In this document: positions 52,206-61,298 of the stretch, piece by piece
Numbering within the stretch: the first letter of the stretch is position 1
Layout: the number at the start of each line of letters is the position of its first letter
Source of the DNA: Blastopirellula marina
Lineage (GTDB): Bacteria; Planctomycetota; Planctomycetia; Pirellulales; Pirellulaceae
Length of the DNA stretch: 64,000 bases
Assembly (NCBI RefSeq): GCF_002967715.1
Contig: NZ_PUIA01000069.1
Coordinates: 248,001 to 312,000 of the forward strand
Direction: 5' to 3'
The notes under the pieces: model-generated
What the model saw: only the letters and a program-made list of their open reading frames with translations
What the model was told of the DNA's origin: nothing
Databases searched by the model: none
Program-made: the position numbers and the translations under genes

Positions 52206-52400
52206 CTACTTTTTGGCAGCCTTCTTCTTGGCGGCCTTTTTCTTAGGTGCAGCGGTGCTCGCCTTCTTGCCGCTCGTTTTCGCAGCGGCCTTGCTCGTCG
52301 ACTTCTTGGTGGTGGACTTCTTTTTGGCAGGGGCGGCACCGAAAGCCGACTCCCAACCGGAAGAATACTTTTCGGTGGAACCCACGCGAATGATAGACAC
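52206..52400 (-). CDS. H1-like Lys/Ala-rich small protein
   Basis: This 64 aa protein starts at GTG 52400, which has a strong AGGAGG eight bases upstream. The last 40 residues are nearly all Lys, Ala, Thr and Ser (KKKSTTKKSTSKAAAK, KKKAAKKKAAKK), like the tails of histone H1-type bacterial proteins that bind DNA. The first 24 (RVGSTEKYSSGWESAFG) are not low-complexity and recall a short conserved planctomycete motif. It probably binds nucleic acid, possibly the nucleoid, but this is inference. It is just downstream of the ABC-F gene in the same orientation. Confidence 0.7.
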   Translation of the reverse strand: MSIIRVGSTEKYSSGWESAFGAAPAKKKSTTKKSTSKAAAKTSGKKASTAAPKKKAAKKKAAKK

Positions 52401-52530
52401 GGTAAAAACCTCCTAGGAACTGCTGATGCCTGAGCCAATGTCAGGCTTGTGAATCATTGTGTTAGTTAAAAACGTTTTTGGTCGATTGGTCAAGGACTAA
52501 CCTTTTAGCGATTAGTCCGAACCTAGCCGA

Positions 52531-54204
52531 TTAGCGCTGCAGCTTCTTGTACTTGAACCGATGCGGTTCATCCGCGCTAACCCCCAAACGTTCCTTGCGT
52601 TGACGCTCGTAGGTATCGAAGTTCCCTTCGCACCAGTGAACGTAACCATCCCCTTCAAAGGCCAGGATATGCGTTGCAATACGATCCAAGAACCAGCGAT
52701 CGTGGCTCGTCACAACAACGCAGCCGGCGTAGTTCAAAATGGCTTCCTCGAGCGCTCTGAGCGTATCAACGTCCAAGTCGTTCGTCGGTTCGTCCAACAG
52801 CAGGACGTTCGAACCGCGACGCAGAAGCGTGGCCAGGTGGACGCGGTTGCGTTCACCGCCGGAAAGGACACCGACTTTCTTTTCCTGATCGGGGCCTTTG
52901 AAATTGAAGCGGGAAACATAGGCCCGGGCGTTGATCTTCCGCTTGCCCAGTTCGATCGTATCGTGGCCGCCGCTGATCTCTTGGAAGACGGTCTTCTCCG
53001 GATCCAACGCATCGCGCGACTGATCGACGTAACCGAGTTCGACCGTATCGCCGATGACAATCTCGCCTGCGTCAGGCGATTCCTGACCGGTCAGCATGCG
53101 GAACAAAGTTGTCTTGCCGGCACCGTTAGGACCGATGATGCCGACGATACCGCCAGGGGGCAGACGGAAGTTGAGGTCTTCGACCAGCAGCCGATCGCCA
53201 TACCCTTTGTTGACGCTTTTGACTTCGATGACCAGGTCGCCCAGGCGTTTGCCCGAGGGGATCTGGATTTCAAATTCGTCGGGCTGGTCATCATACTGTT
53301 CGGAGACCAGCTTTTCGTAGGCGTTGATACGTGCCTTACCCTTGGACTGCTTCGCCTTGGCGGAAGAGCGAATCCATTCCAGTTCCTTGGCCAGGGTCTT
53401 TTGGCGAGCTTCGCTTTGCTTCTCTTCGACGGCCAGACGCTTCTGTTTCTGTTCCAGCCACGACGAGTAGTTCCCCTCGAAAGGAATGCCTTTGCCGCGG
53501 TCGAGTTCCAGAATCCAGCCGGCGACGTTATCCAGGAAGTAACGATCGTGGGTCACGGCGACGATCGTGCCGGGGTAATCGGCCAGGTGGTGTTCGAGCC
53601 ACAGAATCGATTCGGCGTCCAAGTGGTTCGTCGGTTCGTCCAGCAGCAGCAGGTCAGGCTTGCGAAGCAGCAGTTGGCACAAAGCCACACGGCGGCGTTC
53701 ACCACCAGACAGGTTCGTGACGCCAGATTCCGGCTCGGGAAGGTTCATCGCGCTCATGGCGATTTCGATCTCGCGATCGAGTTCCCAGCTGTTGGTCGCT
53801 TCGATCTTGTCCTGCAAGGTCGCCATCTCTTCGTAGAGGGCGTTCATCTCGTCTTCAGGCAGATCTTCCCCCAGTTTGCCGGTGATTTCGTTGAAGCGAT
53901 CGAGCAAACCACGGCGCTGGGCGACCGCTTCCTCGACGTTTTCGAGGACATTCTTGCTTTCGTCGAGCTTTGGCTCCTGAGGCAAATAGCCCACCGTAAA
54001 CCCATCACTAAGACGGGCTTCTCCGTCAAATTCCTTGTCGATCCCGGCCATAATCTTGAGCAGGGTCGATTTACCGGCCCCATTTCGACCAAGAACGCCA
54101 ATTTTTGCCCCTGGATAGAATGCTAGCCAGACTTCCTTTAGTATCTCGCGAGGACCAATCTTCTTGGTCAACTGTTCCATCTGGAAGATGTATTTCTTGC
54201 TCAT
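52531..54204 (-). CDS. ettA: ABC-F translational throttle protein (EttA type)
   Basis: This 557 aa protein has two ABC ATPase domains and no membrane segments. Walker A motifs are GRNGAGKST (39-47) and GPNGAGKTT. The signature and Walker B parts are [17 protein letters not shown] with [12 protein letters not shown], and [17 protein letters not shown] with [11 protein letters not shown]. Length, the linker ([20 protein letters not shown]) and the C-terminus match EttA, which binds the ribosome E site and couples initiation to ATP levels. It is monocistronic. A candidate small RNA gene lies in its upstream region on the other strand. Confidence 0.92.
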   Translation of the reverse strand: MSKKYIFQMEQLTKKIGPREILKEVWLAFYPGAKIGVLGRNGAGKSTLLKIMAGIDKEFDGEARLSDGFTVGYLPQEPKLDESKNVLENVEEAVAQRRGLLDRFNEITGKLGEDLPEDEMNALYEEMATLQDKIEATNSWELDREIEIAMSAMNLPEPESGVTNLSGGERRRVALCQLLLRKPDLLLLDEPTNHLDAESILWLEHHLADYPGTIVAVTHDRYFLDNVAGWILELDRGKGIPFEGNYSSWLEQKQKRLAVEEKQSEARQKTLAKELEWIRSSAKAKQSKGKARINAYEKLVSEQYDDQPDEFEIQIPSGKRLGDLVIEVKSVNKGYGDRLLVEDLNFRLPPGGIVGIIGPNGAGKTTLFRMLTGQESPDAGEIVIGDTVELGYVDQSRDALDPEKTVFQEISGGHDTIELGKRKINARAYVSRFNFKGPDQEKKVGVLSGGERNRVHLATLLRRGSNVLLLDEPTNDLDVDTLRALEEAILNYAGCVVVTSHDRWFLDRIATHILAFEGDGYVHWCEGNFDTYERQRKERLGVSADEPHRFKYKKLQR

Positions 54205-54383
54205 TGAAATCGCCTAATCCCGATTTATGGGAAAGTTACTAGTCCTTGCGCTTTACCGTACTATTAAGCTTCTGCGATGCCTTATGCAAAACATGGCACC
54301 ACAAACCGTTTTTCGCCGGAAAATAATCTACCATCAGCTAGTTTTTAATGCTTGCAAGCTGGTGATTCTCTGGTACGATCCGA

Positions 54384-54547
54384 AGTGTTGGAAGCACACT
54401 CCAACGCTCACTAATCTCATATCTTTTCGGTACGAAAAGAATTCGGTTTCGAGGATTTCCATCCCCTTCCTCGCCCCGCCAAAACTGAATTTGAATCGCA
54501 CCTTCCCGATCAACAGCGTGGCTAGTCCCCCTAGCCACGCTTTTTTC
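54384..54547 (+). ncRNA. candidate structured small RNA, unassigned
   Basis: A possible promoter (TTGCAA, 16 bp, TACGAT, 54352-54379) precedes four short hairpins in a row: AGTGTTGGA with TCCAACGCT (54384-54408), CTTTTCG-GTA-CGAAAAG (54423-54439), CGAGGA with TCCTCG (54450-54473), and the terminator AGCGTGGCTAG-TCCCC-CTAGCCACGCT (54515-54541) ending in TTTTTT. The length would be about 160 bases. It does not look like tmRNA, RNase P or SRP RNA. No plus-strand protein gene precedes the terminator, which is why I favour an RNA gene. Unproven. Confidence 0.5.
54515..54546 (+). terminator. strong rho-independent terminator on the plus strand
   Basis: This is a perfect 11 bp stem, AGCGTGGCTAG and CTAGCCACGCT, with a five-base loop and a T run at 54541-54546. 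It points away from guaA, so it is not the guaA terminator. Confidence 0.85.
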
Positions 54548-54574
54548 GTTTCTTGCCGTCATCTACCGGGAAGC

Positions 54575-56158
54575 TTATTCCCACTCGATCGTCGCGGGGG
54601 GCTTGGTGCTGATGTCGTAGCACACCCGATTCACCCCTTTGACCTCGTTAATAATACGAGTCGAGATGCGAGCCAGGACCTCGTAGGGGAGGTCGCTCCA
54701 GGTAGCCGTCATGAAGTCGTCGGTATCGACGCAGCGAACGCACACGGCGTTGTCGTACGTGCGGGCATCTCCCATCACGCCAACGCTTTGCACCGGCAGC
54801 AGCACCGCGAAGCACTGCGAGGTCGAACGATACAGGTTAGCCGACTTGATCTCGTTAACCACAATCGCGTCTGCTTCTCGCAGCACGGCCAATTTTTCCT
54901 CGGTCACTTCGCCCAGGCAACGCACCGCCAAGCCAGGGCCTGGGAACGGATGCCGCCAGACGATATCTTCCGGCAGCCCCAGTTCGATCCCCAGCTTGCG
55001 GACTTCGTCTTTAAACAAGTCACGCAGCGGCTCGACCAGATCGAAGCCCAGTTCCTTCGGCAGACCGCCCACGTTGTGGTGCAGTTTGATCACCGCGGCC
55101 GGGCCGTCTTGAGCGGCACCACTTTCGATCACGTCGGGATAAAGCGTCCCTTGCGCCAGGAACTTGGCGTCTTTGATCTTGGTCGCTTCTTCCTTGAAGC
55201 ACTCGATGAATTCGTAGCCGATGATCTTCCGCTTTTCCTGCGGCTCGGTCACGCCAGCCAGCTTCGTCAGGAAACGCTCTTTCGCGTTCACCACGTGCAA
55301 GTCGGTCTTGAAGTGCGAGGAAAACTCGGAGATTACCGCACCCTCTTCGTCTTTCCGCAAAAGGCCATTATCGACCAGAATGCAGGACAATTGATCGCCA
55401 ATCGCCCGGTAGAGCAGGGCGGCCACCACCGACGAATCGACCCCGCCAGACAGGCCGCAAATGACGCGGGCATCCCCCACTTCTTCGCGAATGCGGGCAA
55501 TTGTTTCGCGGGCAAAGTCACCCAGCTTCCACGTTCCTTCGCAGCCGCAGATGGTGATCACGAAGTTACGCAAGATCTGGCTACCCAGCGGCGTGTGGGT
55601 GACTTCGGGATGGAACTGAATGCCGTACTGCTTGTGCTCGACGTGACGCATCGCGGCCACGGGGCACGTACGGGTCGAAGCCAATGGGCGAAACAAACCG
55701 CTGATCTGCTCGACCTGGTCGCCATGGCTCATCCAGACGTCAGTTTCGTCAGGCAGACCGGCTAGCAGGTCTTTGGCGTCGTTGATTTTGATGTGGGCGT
55801 GGCCGTACTCGCGGGCCGAGGCGTTACGAACTTTGCCGCCAAACCGATCGCACATCAGCTGCATGCCGTAGCAGATGCCCAGGATCGGAATGTCGAGGTC
55901 AAAGATCTCGGGATCGCACTTCGGAGCGTCCGCTTCGTATACGCTGGAAGGCCCGCCTGAGAGGATGATTCCCTTAGGAGCCAGTTCCTTGATCCGCTCG
56001 GCAGTAATATCGTGCCGCACGATTTCGCAGTAGACGTGCTGTTCCCGCACGCGGCGAGCGATCAACTGGGCGTACTGCGACCCAAAGTCGAGCACCAGCA
56101 CGCGTTCCGAGTAGATGTCGTTGGCCGGAGGGGAACTGACGGAGGCGGTATCAGGCAT
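54575..56158 (-). CDS. guaA: GMP synthase (glutamine-hydrolysing)
   Basis: This 527 aa enzyme converts XMP to GMP using glutamine and ATP, the step after guaB. The N-terminal class I amidotransferase domain has LGICYGMQ with the nucleophile Cys96 and a later QFHPEVTH. The ATP-pyrophosphatase domain has the P-loop [15 protein letters not shown] near 240. The C-terminal dimerisation part ([14 protein letters not shown] and PPATIEWE) is complete. The leader carries a terminator-like hairpin (56205-56232) and a second hairpin (56176-56195), which suggests attenuation of expression. Confidence 0.97.
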   Translation of the reverse strand: MPDTASVSSPPANDIYSERVLVLDFGSQYAQLIARRVREQHVYCEIVRHDITAERIKELAPKGIILSGGPSSVYEADAPKCDPEIFDLDIPILGICYGMQLMCDRFGGKVRNASAREYGHAHIKINDAKDLLAGLPDETDVWMSHGDQVEQISGLFRPLASTRTCPVAAMRHVEHKQYGIQFHPEVTHTPLGSQILRNFVITICGCEGTWKLGDFARETIARIREEVGDARVICGLSGGVDSSVVAALLYRAIGDQLSCILVDNGLLRKDEEGAVISEFSSHFKTDLHVVNAKERFLTKLAGVTEPQEKRKIIGYEFIECFKEEATKIKDAKFLAQGTLYPDVIESGAAQDGPAAVIKLHHNVGGLPKELGFDLVEPLRDLFKDEVRKLGIELGLPEDIVWRHPFPGPGLAVRCLGEVTEEKLAVLREADAIVVNEIKSANLYRSTSQCFAVLLPVQSVGVMGDARTYDNAVCVRCVDTDDFMTATWSDLPYEVLARISTRIINEVKGVNRVCYDISTKPPATIEWE

Positions 56159-56175
56159 GGTTTCCGTCCGTGATC

Positions 56176-56195
56176 GTCAGGCAAATGGGCCTGAC
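56176..56195 (-). promoter_or_regulatory. guaA leader hairpin 2
   Basis: GTCAGGC and GCCTGAC form a perfect 7 bp stem around AAATGG. It is 18 bp upstream of the guaA ATG, close to where ribosomes would load. Confidence 0.5.
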
Positions 56196-56204
56196 CGGGA
56201 AATG

Positions 56205-56232
56205 AAAAATCCCGCCAAACTATCGGGCGGGA
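56205..56232 (-). terminator. terminator-like hairpin in the guaA leader
   Basis: On the minus strand TCCCGCC pairs with GGCGGGA and is followed by TTTTT. No minus-strand gene lies before it (the neighbour is divergent), so it should stop leader transcripts before guaA, as an attenuator would. Confidence 0.55.
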
Positions 56233-56467
56233 CATGGAAACGGGCGATTATATCGCGACTTTGGCAGCCGTCCAACCGTCTCGTAACCCGTTTGGGGTGA
56301 ACTCGCGGGAAACCTTGCCCTTAGTTTGGGAAGTTTTAAGTGTTCCGTTTTCAGTAAGGGGAACCATGGTAATCAGCAGGCCAGAATCCGCCCGTTCGGG
56401 TGGGGTTTGTGGTATGATGCTTGGGCAGGACGATCAACCGGACATCTACACAACCATAGGCGTATCC

Positions 56468-57739
56468 ATGCAGCAATATCGAAAGTGGGCCGCTCGGGGA
56501 CGGATGGTCGTTTGGGGACTGCTTGCCCTGGCGGTCTTCTACTTTAACGTTCGGCTGTATGGCACCTCTCCGCTGGTGAAAGAAGTCGACCAGGTGCCGC
56601 CTGAGTTGGTAGCTCAGCTTGCCGCCAGTCGGGCAGCGCTCGATGCAGGCAGTGCCTCGCAGATGCAAGAACATTTCCCGGAAGGCTTCTACTTCAGCTA
56701 TCTCTTTCATGGCCTGACGTGGGTCGAACTGGCAATGCGTGATCCGACTTATACAGACCAGGCCACCGACGAGGCCAAACTCTGTTTGGACAAACTCAAT
56801 TCCGCACAGGGGCGTCGGCCATTCCCGGTTCAATTGCCGCCGGGGCATGGCATGTTCTACTGTGCTTGGAAAAGCTCGTTGCGGGCTGGCTTAGTCATGG
56901 TCCAACAGGGAAGCGACGTCGATCAACTCGCGTTGCTTCAAAACGAATGCGATGCGATTGCCGAGGCGATCGAAACTTCTCAGACACCATTTCTAGCGTC
57001 TTACTATGGATCGGCCTGGCCGTGTGATACGGTGCCGGCAATTCATGCGATGCGCGTTTACGATCATGTGACTGGCGAAAATCGGTACGATGAAACCATC
57101 GACCACTGGCTTCGCGAAGCCAGCCAGCGACTCGATCCCGAAACTAGTTTATTGCCTCACACGGCGGAATTACCGAGTGGCCAGGCAGTCGGGGTCGCTC
57201 GGGCAACTTCGCAAATGATTATGCTCCGCCTGCTGCCCGACATCGAACCGGCGTTCGCCAAACAGCAGTACGAAATCTTTCGCGAGCGTTTCCAGACGAC
57301 GTTACTGGGTGCCCCATGCTTACTTGAGTATCCCACCGGTATCTCCGGCAGCGGAGATGTCGACAGCGGACCGCTGATCTTCGGACGAAGTTTATCGGCC
57401 ACCGTGTTGATGATGGGTATCGCCCAGATCTATGGCGATCATTCGGTAGCCGATGCGATTGCCGTTACAGGCGAAGCGGTCGGCCTGCCGTGGACCACTC
57501 ATGGGCAAAAGCAATACGCCGGAGGCATTCTCCCCATCGGCGACCTCATGGTGACCTACGCCCATGTTGCCCGCCCTTGGATTGCGAAGCAGGAACACTA
57601 CCCAGAGTCTATGCACCATGTCTCGGCCTGGTGGCGTTGGTCCATCCACGCGGTGTCGACGATTGTCTTGCTGCCAGCGGTCGTGTACCTGGTATGCTGG
57701 CGAATGCGTTCCGCGAAAGGGACTAACGTTGAAGAATGA
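56468..57739 (+). CDS. membrane-anchored protein with helical-barrel-like domain
   Basis: This 423 aa protein starts at MQQYRKWAARGR; longer starts exist in frame at 56414 and 56234. One membrane helix lies at about 12-30 (MVVWGLLALAVFYFNV) and another near the C-terminus (WRWSIHAVSTIVLLPAVVYL). The middle is alpha-helical with repeats such as AIETSQTPFLASYYGSAWPC and GDVDSGPLIFGRSLSATVL. It looks like an alpha/alpha toroid seen in linalool-dehydratase/isomerase-like and glycosidase-type domains, but this is only a fold guess. No function is assigned. It is the last gene before the repeat-flanked segment. Confidence 0.65.
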   Translation: MQQYRKWAARGRMVVWGLLALAVFYFNVRLYGTSPLVKEVDQVPPELVAQLAASRAALDAGSASQMQEHFPEGFYFSYLFHGLTWVELAMRDPTYTDQATDEAKLCLDKLNSAQGRRPFPVQLPPGHGMFYCAWKSSLRAGLVMVQQGSDVDQLALLQNECDAIAEAIETSQTPFLASYYGSAWPCDTVPAIHAMRVYDHVTGENRYDETIDHWLREASQRLDPETSLLPHTAELPSGQAVGVARATSQMIMLRLLPDIEPAFAKQQYEIFRERFQTTLLGAPCLLEYPTGISGSGDVDSGPLIFGRSLSATVLMMGIAQIYGDHSVADAIAVTGEAVGLPWTTHGQKQYAGGILPIGDLMVTYAHVARPWIAKQEHYPESMHHVSAWWRWSIHAVSTIVLLPAVVYLVCWRMRSAKGTNVEE

Positions 57740-58093
57740 ATGCCTAAGTTCGACGACCAATAGGCCGCTTATTCCCCAGAAAGCTAGGTGCCTTGCCCAC
57801 GTCCGCATGGGTATGCGAAGCGTCGAATGACGGAGCCCGGGTCAACAAAGTATCACGATAAAAGTTCAGCCGTATGACGCAAGACAAGGGTGTAAGACAG
57901 GCCCACGAAGACGTGAGCCTGGCACCCTGGCTCCCGATAAGAAAAACTCACCCTGCTACAAAGAACAAGCTACCATGCGTGGGAAGATGTGGTTCGGGGG
58001 ACGGTTACATTCATGCGTTATAATTTAGCGCCGGGGAATCGCATACGGAAGATTGGTTTTCAACAGGGCAAATAATCATCGGCGGAAATAGGA
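57740..58093. other. 354 bp intergenic stretch with a palindromic repeat
   Basis: No protein gene is seen. Near 57889-57928 there is a degenerate copy of the GGGTGCCAGGC palindrome (left half GGGTGTAAGACAGGC, right half GCCTGGCACCC around CCACGAAGACGTGA). The base composition becomes AT-richer towards 58094. Confidence 0.5.
57889..57928. repeat. palindromic repeat (degenerate copy)
   Basis: The centre CCACGAAGACGTGA and right arm GCCTGGCACCCTG are identical to the copy at 59188-59227. The left arm is altered by a few bases. Confidence 0.6.
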
Positions 58094-58423
58094 ATGTTAA
58101 TCGTTGCGTACAGCGTGTTCCTGTGTGTGTTACTTACGTTGTTGTTATTCGTCGCCAAGTTTAGCAGGCATCCAATTTCTCTGATAGGAAGCCTTATTGT
58201 AGTAGAAATCGTCTTGGTTTCGGCATTTTCACCAGCTGATTTGGGTGAATTTGCCGAGGCTGCCTTTACACGACTTTTTGCGTGGAATATGGGTACAGTA
58301 GGTGTGCTTTTTGCGCTGCGTGGATTTATATTGAACGATTCAATTAGAGGTTTAGCATGGAGGTTTTTTCTGCTAATAGCACCCATCGGGATTGTTCTAT
58401 TTATGGCTATTCGAGATCAATAG
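58094..58423 (+). CDS. small membrane protein
   Basis: This 109 aa protein consists of about four hydrophobic segments (VFLCVLLTLLLFVAKF, SLIGSLIVVEIVLVSAF, NMGTVGVLFALRGFIL and FFLLIAPIGIVLFMAI) with a short polar loop. It has no family signature that I recognise. The codon usage is AT-richer than that of the neighbours (many TTA, ATA and TTT codons), a sign of recent transfer. AGGA lies just before the ATG. It is flanked by the palindromic repeats, so it may be part of a mobile accessory segment with the next gene. Confidence 0.6.
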   Translation: MLIVAYSVFLCVLLTLLLFVAKFSRHPISLIGSLIVVEIVLVSAFSPADLGEFAEAAFTRLFAWNMGTVGVLFALRGFILNDSIRGLAWRFFLLIAPIGIVLFMAIRDQ

Positions 58424-58539
58424 CCGGGTGCCATGCCAAGACACCTCGAACCAACCACCGCTAAGCATTATGCCGCGGATTGCTATCGGTGGGTCTTGCC
58501 CCAGCCAACGCAACTAGCTTTTTCCGTAGGAAAACACCA

Positions 58540-59187
58540 ATGGATGACCGATGGAATGTTGCCCCAGATCCTCTGCAATATCTCCGTGAAGCTTCCGAGA
58601 AATACAGTGCGAACCTAATTTGCCCTTATGATGAAACGCTTAAACGCCACGTCCGCTTCGTGGAACGCATGTCGCAACAGCAACGAAACGTCTTTGAGCA
58701 AACTTGCAGAAAGATCGTATCCCCAGGAGAGATGTCCGTCATCGGTGATTGGTGCGAGTCGGTAAGCCATGGCACTGAGACGGAGAGACACGTCGCAGAT
58801 TCAATTCGTCAACTCCTTTGGTTCCTGATGGAACTAGCCGAAGATGGCATGCCTCCTTTTGACGAGATACTGCGAGGCGTCGAAATACCCTTTCTTTATC
58901 AGAAGGACGCTTGGAACTGGGACTTACCCAAAGACCTACGCTATATCATCGGACCAGCTTTGTACTTTGGAGAAAGGTTCCCTAATGAATCTAAAATGCT
59001 GCACTTCTTCGAACGCTCTTCACGAAGTGAGCAGGAATGGCTCACAAGTATCGCGACGCGAATTGGTGAGAATCACGACTGGCCGAGGATTTCCCAATGG
59101 CTATCGGACAGCAAGTCATTACACACTCTTGACGTCTGGCGACTTGGGAATCTCATGGACCTCTGTGATATGGATTGTTTTGACTAG
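58540..59187 (+). CDS. hypothetical protein in repeat-flanked segment
   Basis: This 215 aa protein starts at MDDRWNVA with a good AGGAAA site; the frame reaches 58480. It is helix-rich and acidic with no signal peptide, for example LLWFLMELAEDGMPPFDEIL and DLRYIIGPALYFGERFP. I recognise no family. Its style resembles cytoplasmic immunity or antitoxin-like proteins, but that is only an impression. The stop codon is followed directly by the perfect GGGTGCCAGGC palindrome. Confidence 0.6.
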   Translation: MDDRWNVAPDPLQYLREASEKYSANLICPYDETLKRHVRFVERMSQQQRNVFEQTCRKIVSPGEMSVIGDWCESVSHGTETERHVADSIRQLLWFLMELAEDGMPPFDEILRGVEIPFLYQKDAWNWDLPKDLRYIIGPALYFGERFPNESKMLHFFERSSRSEQEWLTSIATRIGENHDWPRISQWLSDSKSLHTLDVWRLGNLMDLCDMDCFD

Positions 59188-59227
59188 CAGGGTGCCAGGC
59201 CCACGAAGACGTGAGCCTGGCACCCTG
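59188..59227. repeat. palindromic repeat (perfect copy) / possible bidirectional terminator
   Basis: CAGGGTGCCAGGC and GCCTGGCACCCTG form a 13 bp perfect stem around CCACGAAGACGTGA. It lies between the convergent stops at 59187 and 59233. Confidence 0.7.
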
Positions 59228-59232
59228 GCAAC

Positions 59233-60723
59233 TTAATCCTTCGTCGTATCACGAAACGAAATCGCCGGGACATCGTGTCGGTCGACAAACATTTCCTGGA
59301 TTGCCAGTAGCGATTCGAGGAGCGTGCGGGGGCTGGCGGGCTTTTTGTGGGTGATCGACAGCTGGCTGGGGGTCACGCTGACTTTGCCTGGGATGCCGGC
59401 GATGCTCACGCTGCAGTAGGTTACGTCGGGATCGTAATCGAGGGTGATGCGGTCGTCCTCGAAGTCTTCGAGTCGGTCGATCAGTTCGGTTAACTCTGCC
59501 CGCTGAGGCATCTCGAAGACGACGGTGTTGAAAACCTGATCGAACAGTTGGGCGAATGGTTCGCTGAAGATCTGATCGGGCTCTTTGATGGCGTCGACGG
59601 AACGCAGCCAGATGGCCATCGAGGGATCGTTTTCGTCGAGATGAACGGCGATCGAGTAGTTGAAGTACGGCGTGATGATTGTGGCGGTCCCGTCGCCGTG
59701 ATTGCTGACGTTCATCGCGGTTCGCTTGAAGCGGAAGAGATCTCGCAGGCTGCGGAAGACGGTGTTGATGTCCTCGTCGATTTCCTCCTTCGCGATCTTG
59801 GCAAGGAACGCGTCGGCCGCGGTATTGTTTTGGGTAGGGACGGTGTGATTACTACGCCGGAAGCCTGCCAGGTTACGCACGCGAACGGCCTTCTTGGCCA
59901 GAAGGGTTACACTACGTACGGTGCCTGCGTCGGCCTTGGCGGTCCCTTTTCGCTGGGCCAGAAGCTCGGTCATATCGGCCAGCAGGAACTCGCCCTCGGA
60001 TGAATCAACGTACCACGGCGTTTGAACGCGCTTGGTCGCGTAGAGCGTTCGCAGGGTGCCAGGGACCGCTTGCTGCAAATAGTTTTGCAGCGACCCGGCC
60101 GTCAGCGACTTGCTCCTTTCCAAGGCCCGGGGAGCATTGCCGCCGAGCGTTTCGATAAGGTGATACGCCCACACTCCGTGACGCAGCTTCGCGTTCGCAT
60201 GCGACGTTTCGCCGGGCCTGCACGAGGCGAAGCAGGCGCGGTGCTGACTGGCACCGAAGAAGGTTTCGAGTTCAGCATCGTTTAGCGGCGCGTAGCGATC
60301 ACGCAGATCATCGGTCGTCAGCAGGCCCTTTTCGCACGCGTCGAGAAAGAAGGCGACCTGCTGACAGGCCGACTTCTGAAACTGATCGAAGAGCCAGGCC
60401 AGCTTGATACTGGTGCGGGTCAGGTCATCGGGGTTGGTGTCGTGACAGGTGAGGTAGTTCACCCCTTTTTTCGAGAAGCCATGGCCGGCGTAATAGACGA
60501 ACAGTTCGTCATCGTGATGCAGCCCCTTGATGGCCCGCTGCACGCGTGACTTGACCTGCTTGTGAGTTGCCTCACTGCTGAGGATGACCACACGATCGGC
60601 ACCCGCGAACTCATGCTGCTGGAGAACGCCTGCCAGGGCGGTGGCATCGCTTTCCGCATAGCGGGCACGTTTGATCCGCGAATCGGCGTATTGTTCAATC
60701 GCGATGAGGATAGCAAGTTTCAC
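59233..60723 (-). CDS. caspase-like (peptidase C14) protein with unknown C-terminal domain
   Basis: This 496 aa protein starts at GTG 60723 with no strong ribosome-binding site. The first 240 residues form a caspase/metacaspase domain with catalytic His81 in VYYAGHGFS and Cys130 in FFLDACEKG. It cleaves peptide bonds, usually after basic residues in metacaspases. The following 250 residues (with DINTVFRSLRDLFRFKRTAM and FNTVVFEMPQRAELTELIDR) are not recognised. They may sense a signal or bind a partner, as in bacterial cell-death proteins. No signal peptide is present. A small membrane protein gene lies 110 bp upstream on the same strand. Confidence 0.85.
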   Translation of the reverse strand: MKLAILIAIEQYADSRIKRARYAESDATALAGVLQQHEFAGADRVVILSSEATHKQVKSRVQRAIKGLHHDDELFVYYAGHGFSKKGVNYLTCHDTNPDDLTRTSIKLAWLFDQFQKSACQQVAFFLDACEKGLLTTDDLRDRYAPLNDAELETFFGASQHRACFASCRPGETSHANAKLRHGVWAYHLIETLGGNAPRALERSKSLTAGSLQNYLQQAVPGTLRTLYATKRVQTPWYVDSSEGEFLLADMTELLAQRKGTAKADAGTVRSVTLLAKKAVRVRNLAGFRRSNHTVPTQNNTAADAFLAKIAKEEIDEDINTVFRSLRDLFRFKRTAMNVSNHGDGTATIITPYFNYSIAVHLDENDPSMAIWLRSVDAIKEPDQIFSEPFAQLFDQVFNTVVFEMPQRAELTELIDRLEDFEDDRITLDYDPDVTYCSVSIAGIPGKVSVTPSQLSITHKKPASPRTLLESLLAIQEMFVDRHDVPAISFRDTTKD

Positions 60724-60833
60724 GATGGCTCATATTTGCGGGATTGCAAACTGGGAAATCACGCATTGTAACGCCGAAAAGCGGGTCTTTGAAGCGAGTG
60801 TGGTCGCAGGGAGAGTCGAACAGGGCAGTGTTA

Positions 60834-61241
60834 TTACTCGGCCTGTTTACGTTCTCTCGGAACGAACCAGCCAACCACAAACGCAATAACGCCGGAGCCA
60901 ATCGCGGCGGCACCTAGAAACAGCAGGGCACCCAGTCCGGGGTACTGGGGCGAACGTTTCACTTCTCGCAGACACCAGAAGTAGAGCAACCAGAAGCCAG
61001 ACCAGGTACCGACAAACGAGACGGCCATCAGCGCGTACCAGAACCGGTTGCTGCAGAAACGCTGCTTGACGACCACCGGAATGAATGCACCGAGGGTGCC
61101 CATGATCCAGCAGCCACTAAGAACCCAAACGGAGAACACCTCTTTCAGGCGCGGAAACTGCGGCAGCAGCGAAAACGAACCGAACATCAACGCGATGAAC
61201 GCGACGATGACAAAGAAAGTGCGAAGATTAAATCGGTTCAT
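60834..61241 (-). CDS. small membrane protein, 'RFxLRTFF' type
   Basis: This 135 aa protein begins MNRFNLRTFFVIVAFIALMFG, a start seen in many planctomycete membrane proteins of unknown role. It has about four membrane segments. No catalytic residues are visible. It lies between a GNAT gene (57 bp away) and the caspase gene (110 bp away) on one strand, so the three could be co-transcribed, though a shared function is not shown. Confidence 0.7.
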   Translation of the reverse strand: MNRFNLRTFFVIVAFIALMFGSFSLLPQFPRLKEVFSVWVLSGCWIMGTLGAFIPVVVKQRFCSNRFWYALMAVSFVGTWSGFWLLYFWCLREVKRSPQYPGLGALLFLGAAAIGSGVIAFVVGWFVPRERKQAE

Positions 61242-61298
61242 ATTGTTTGCCTTGGTGCATCGAGTGATCTCTGCATCGTGACGGCCCCGGTCATATGG

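Larger units (their letters stand above)
54205..54574. promoter_or_regulatory. intergenic region upstream of ettA and downstream of guaA
   Basis: This 370 bp region holds the ettA promoter (minus strand) and the 3' end of guaA. I see no protein gene. On the plus strand there is a candidate small RNA with its own promoter and terminator (54384-54547). No clear -10/-35 for ettA was identified by eye. Confidence 0.45.
56159..56467. promoter_or_regulatory. divergent region with guaA leader
   Basis: This 309 bp region lies between guaA (minus) and the membrane protein gene at 56468 (plus). The left part is the guaA leader with two hairpins. The right part must hold the plus-strand promoter, but I could not pick one with confidence. 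Confidence 0.5.

Noticed and set aside
52561-54126. 521-codon frame antisense to ettA
   Set aside because: The minus strand has full ABC-F motifs; the plus frame does not resemble any protein.
54515-54546. hairpin as guaA terminator
   Set aside because: The T run follows the stem on the plus strand, while guaA is on the minus strand.
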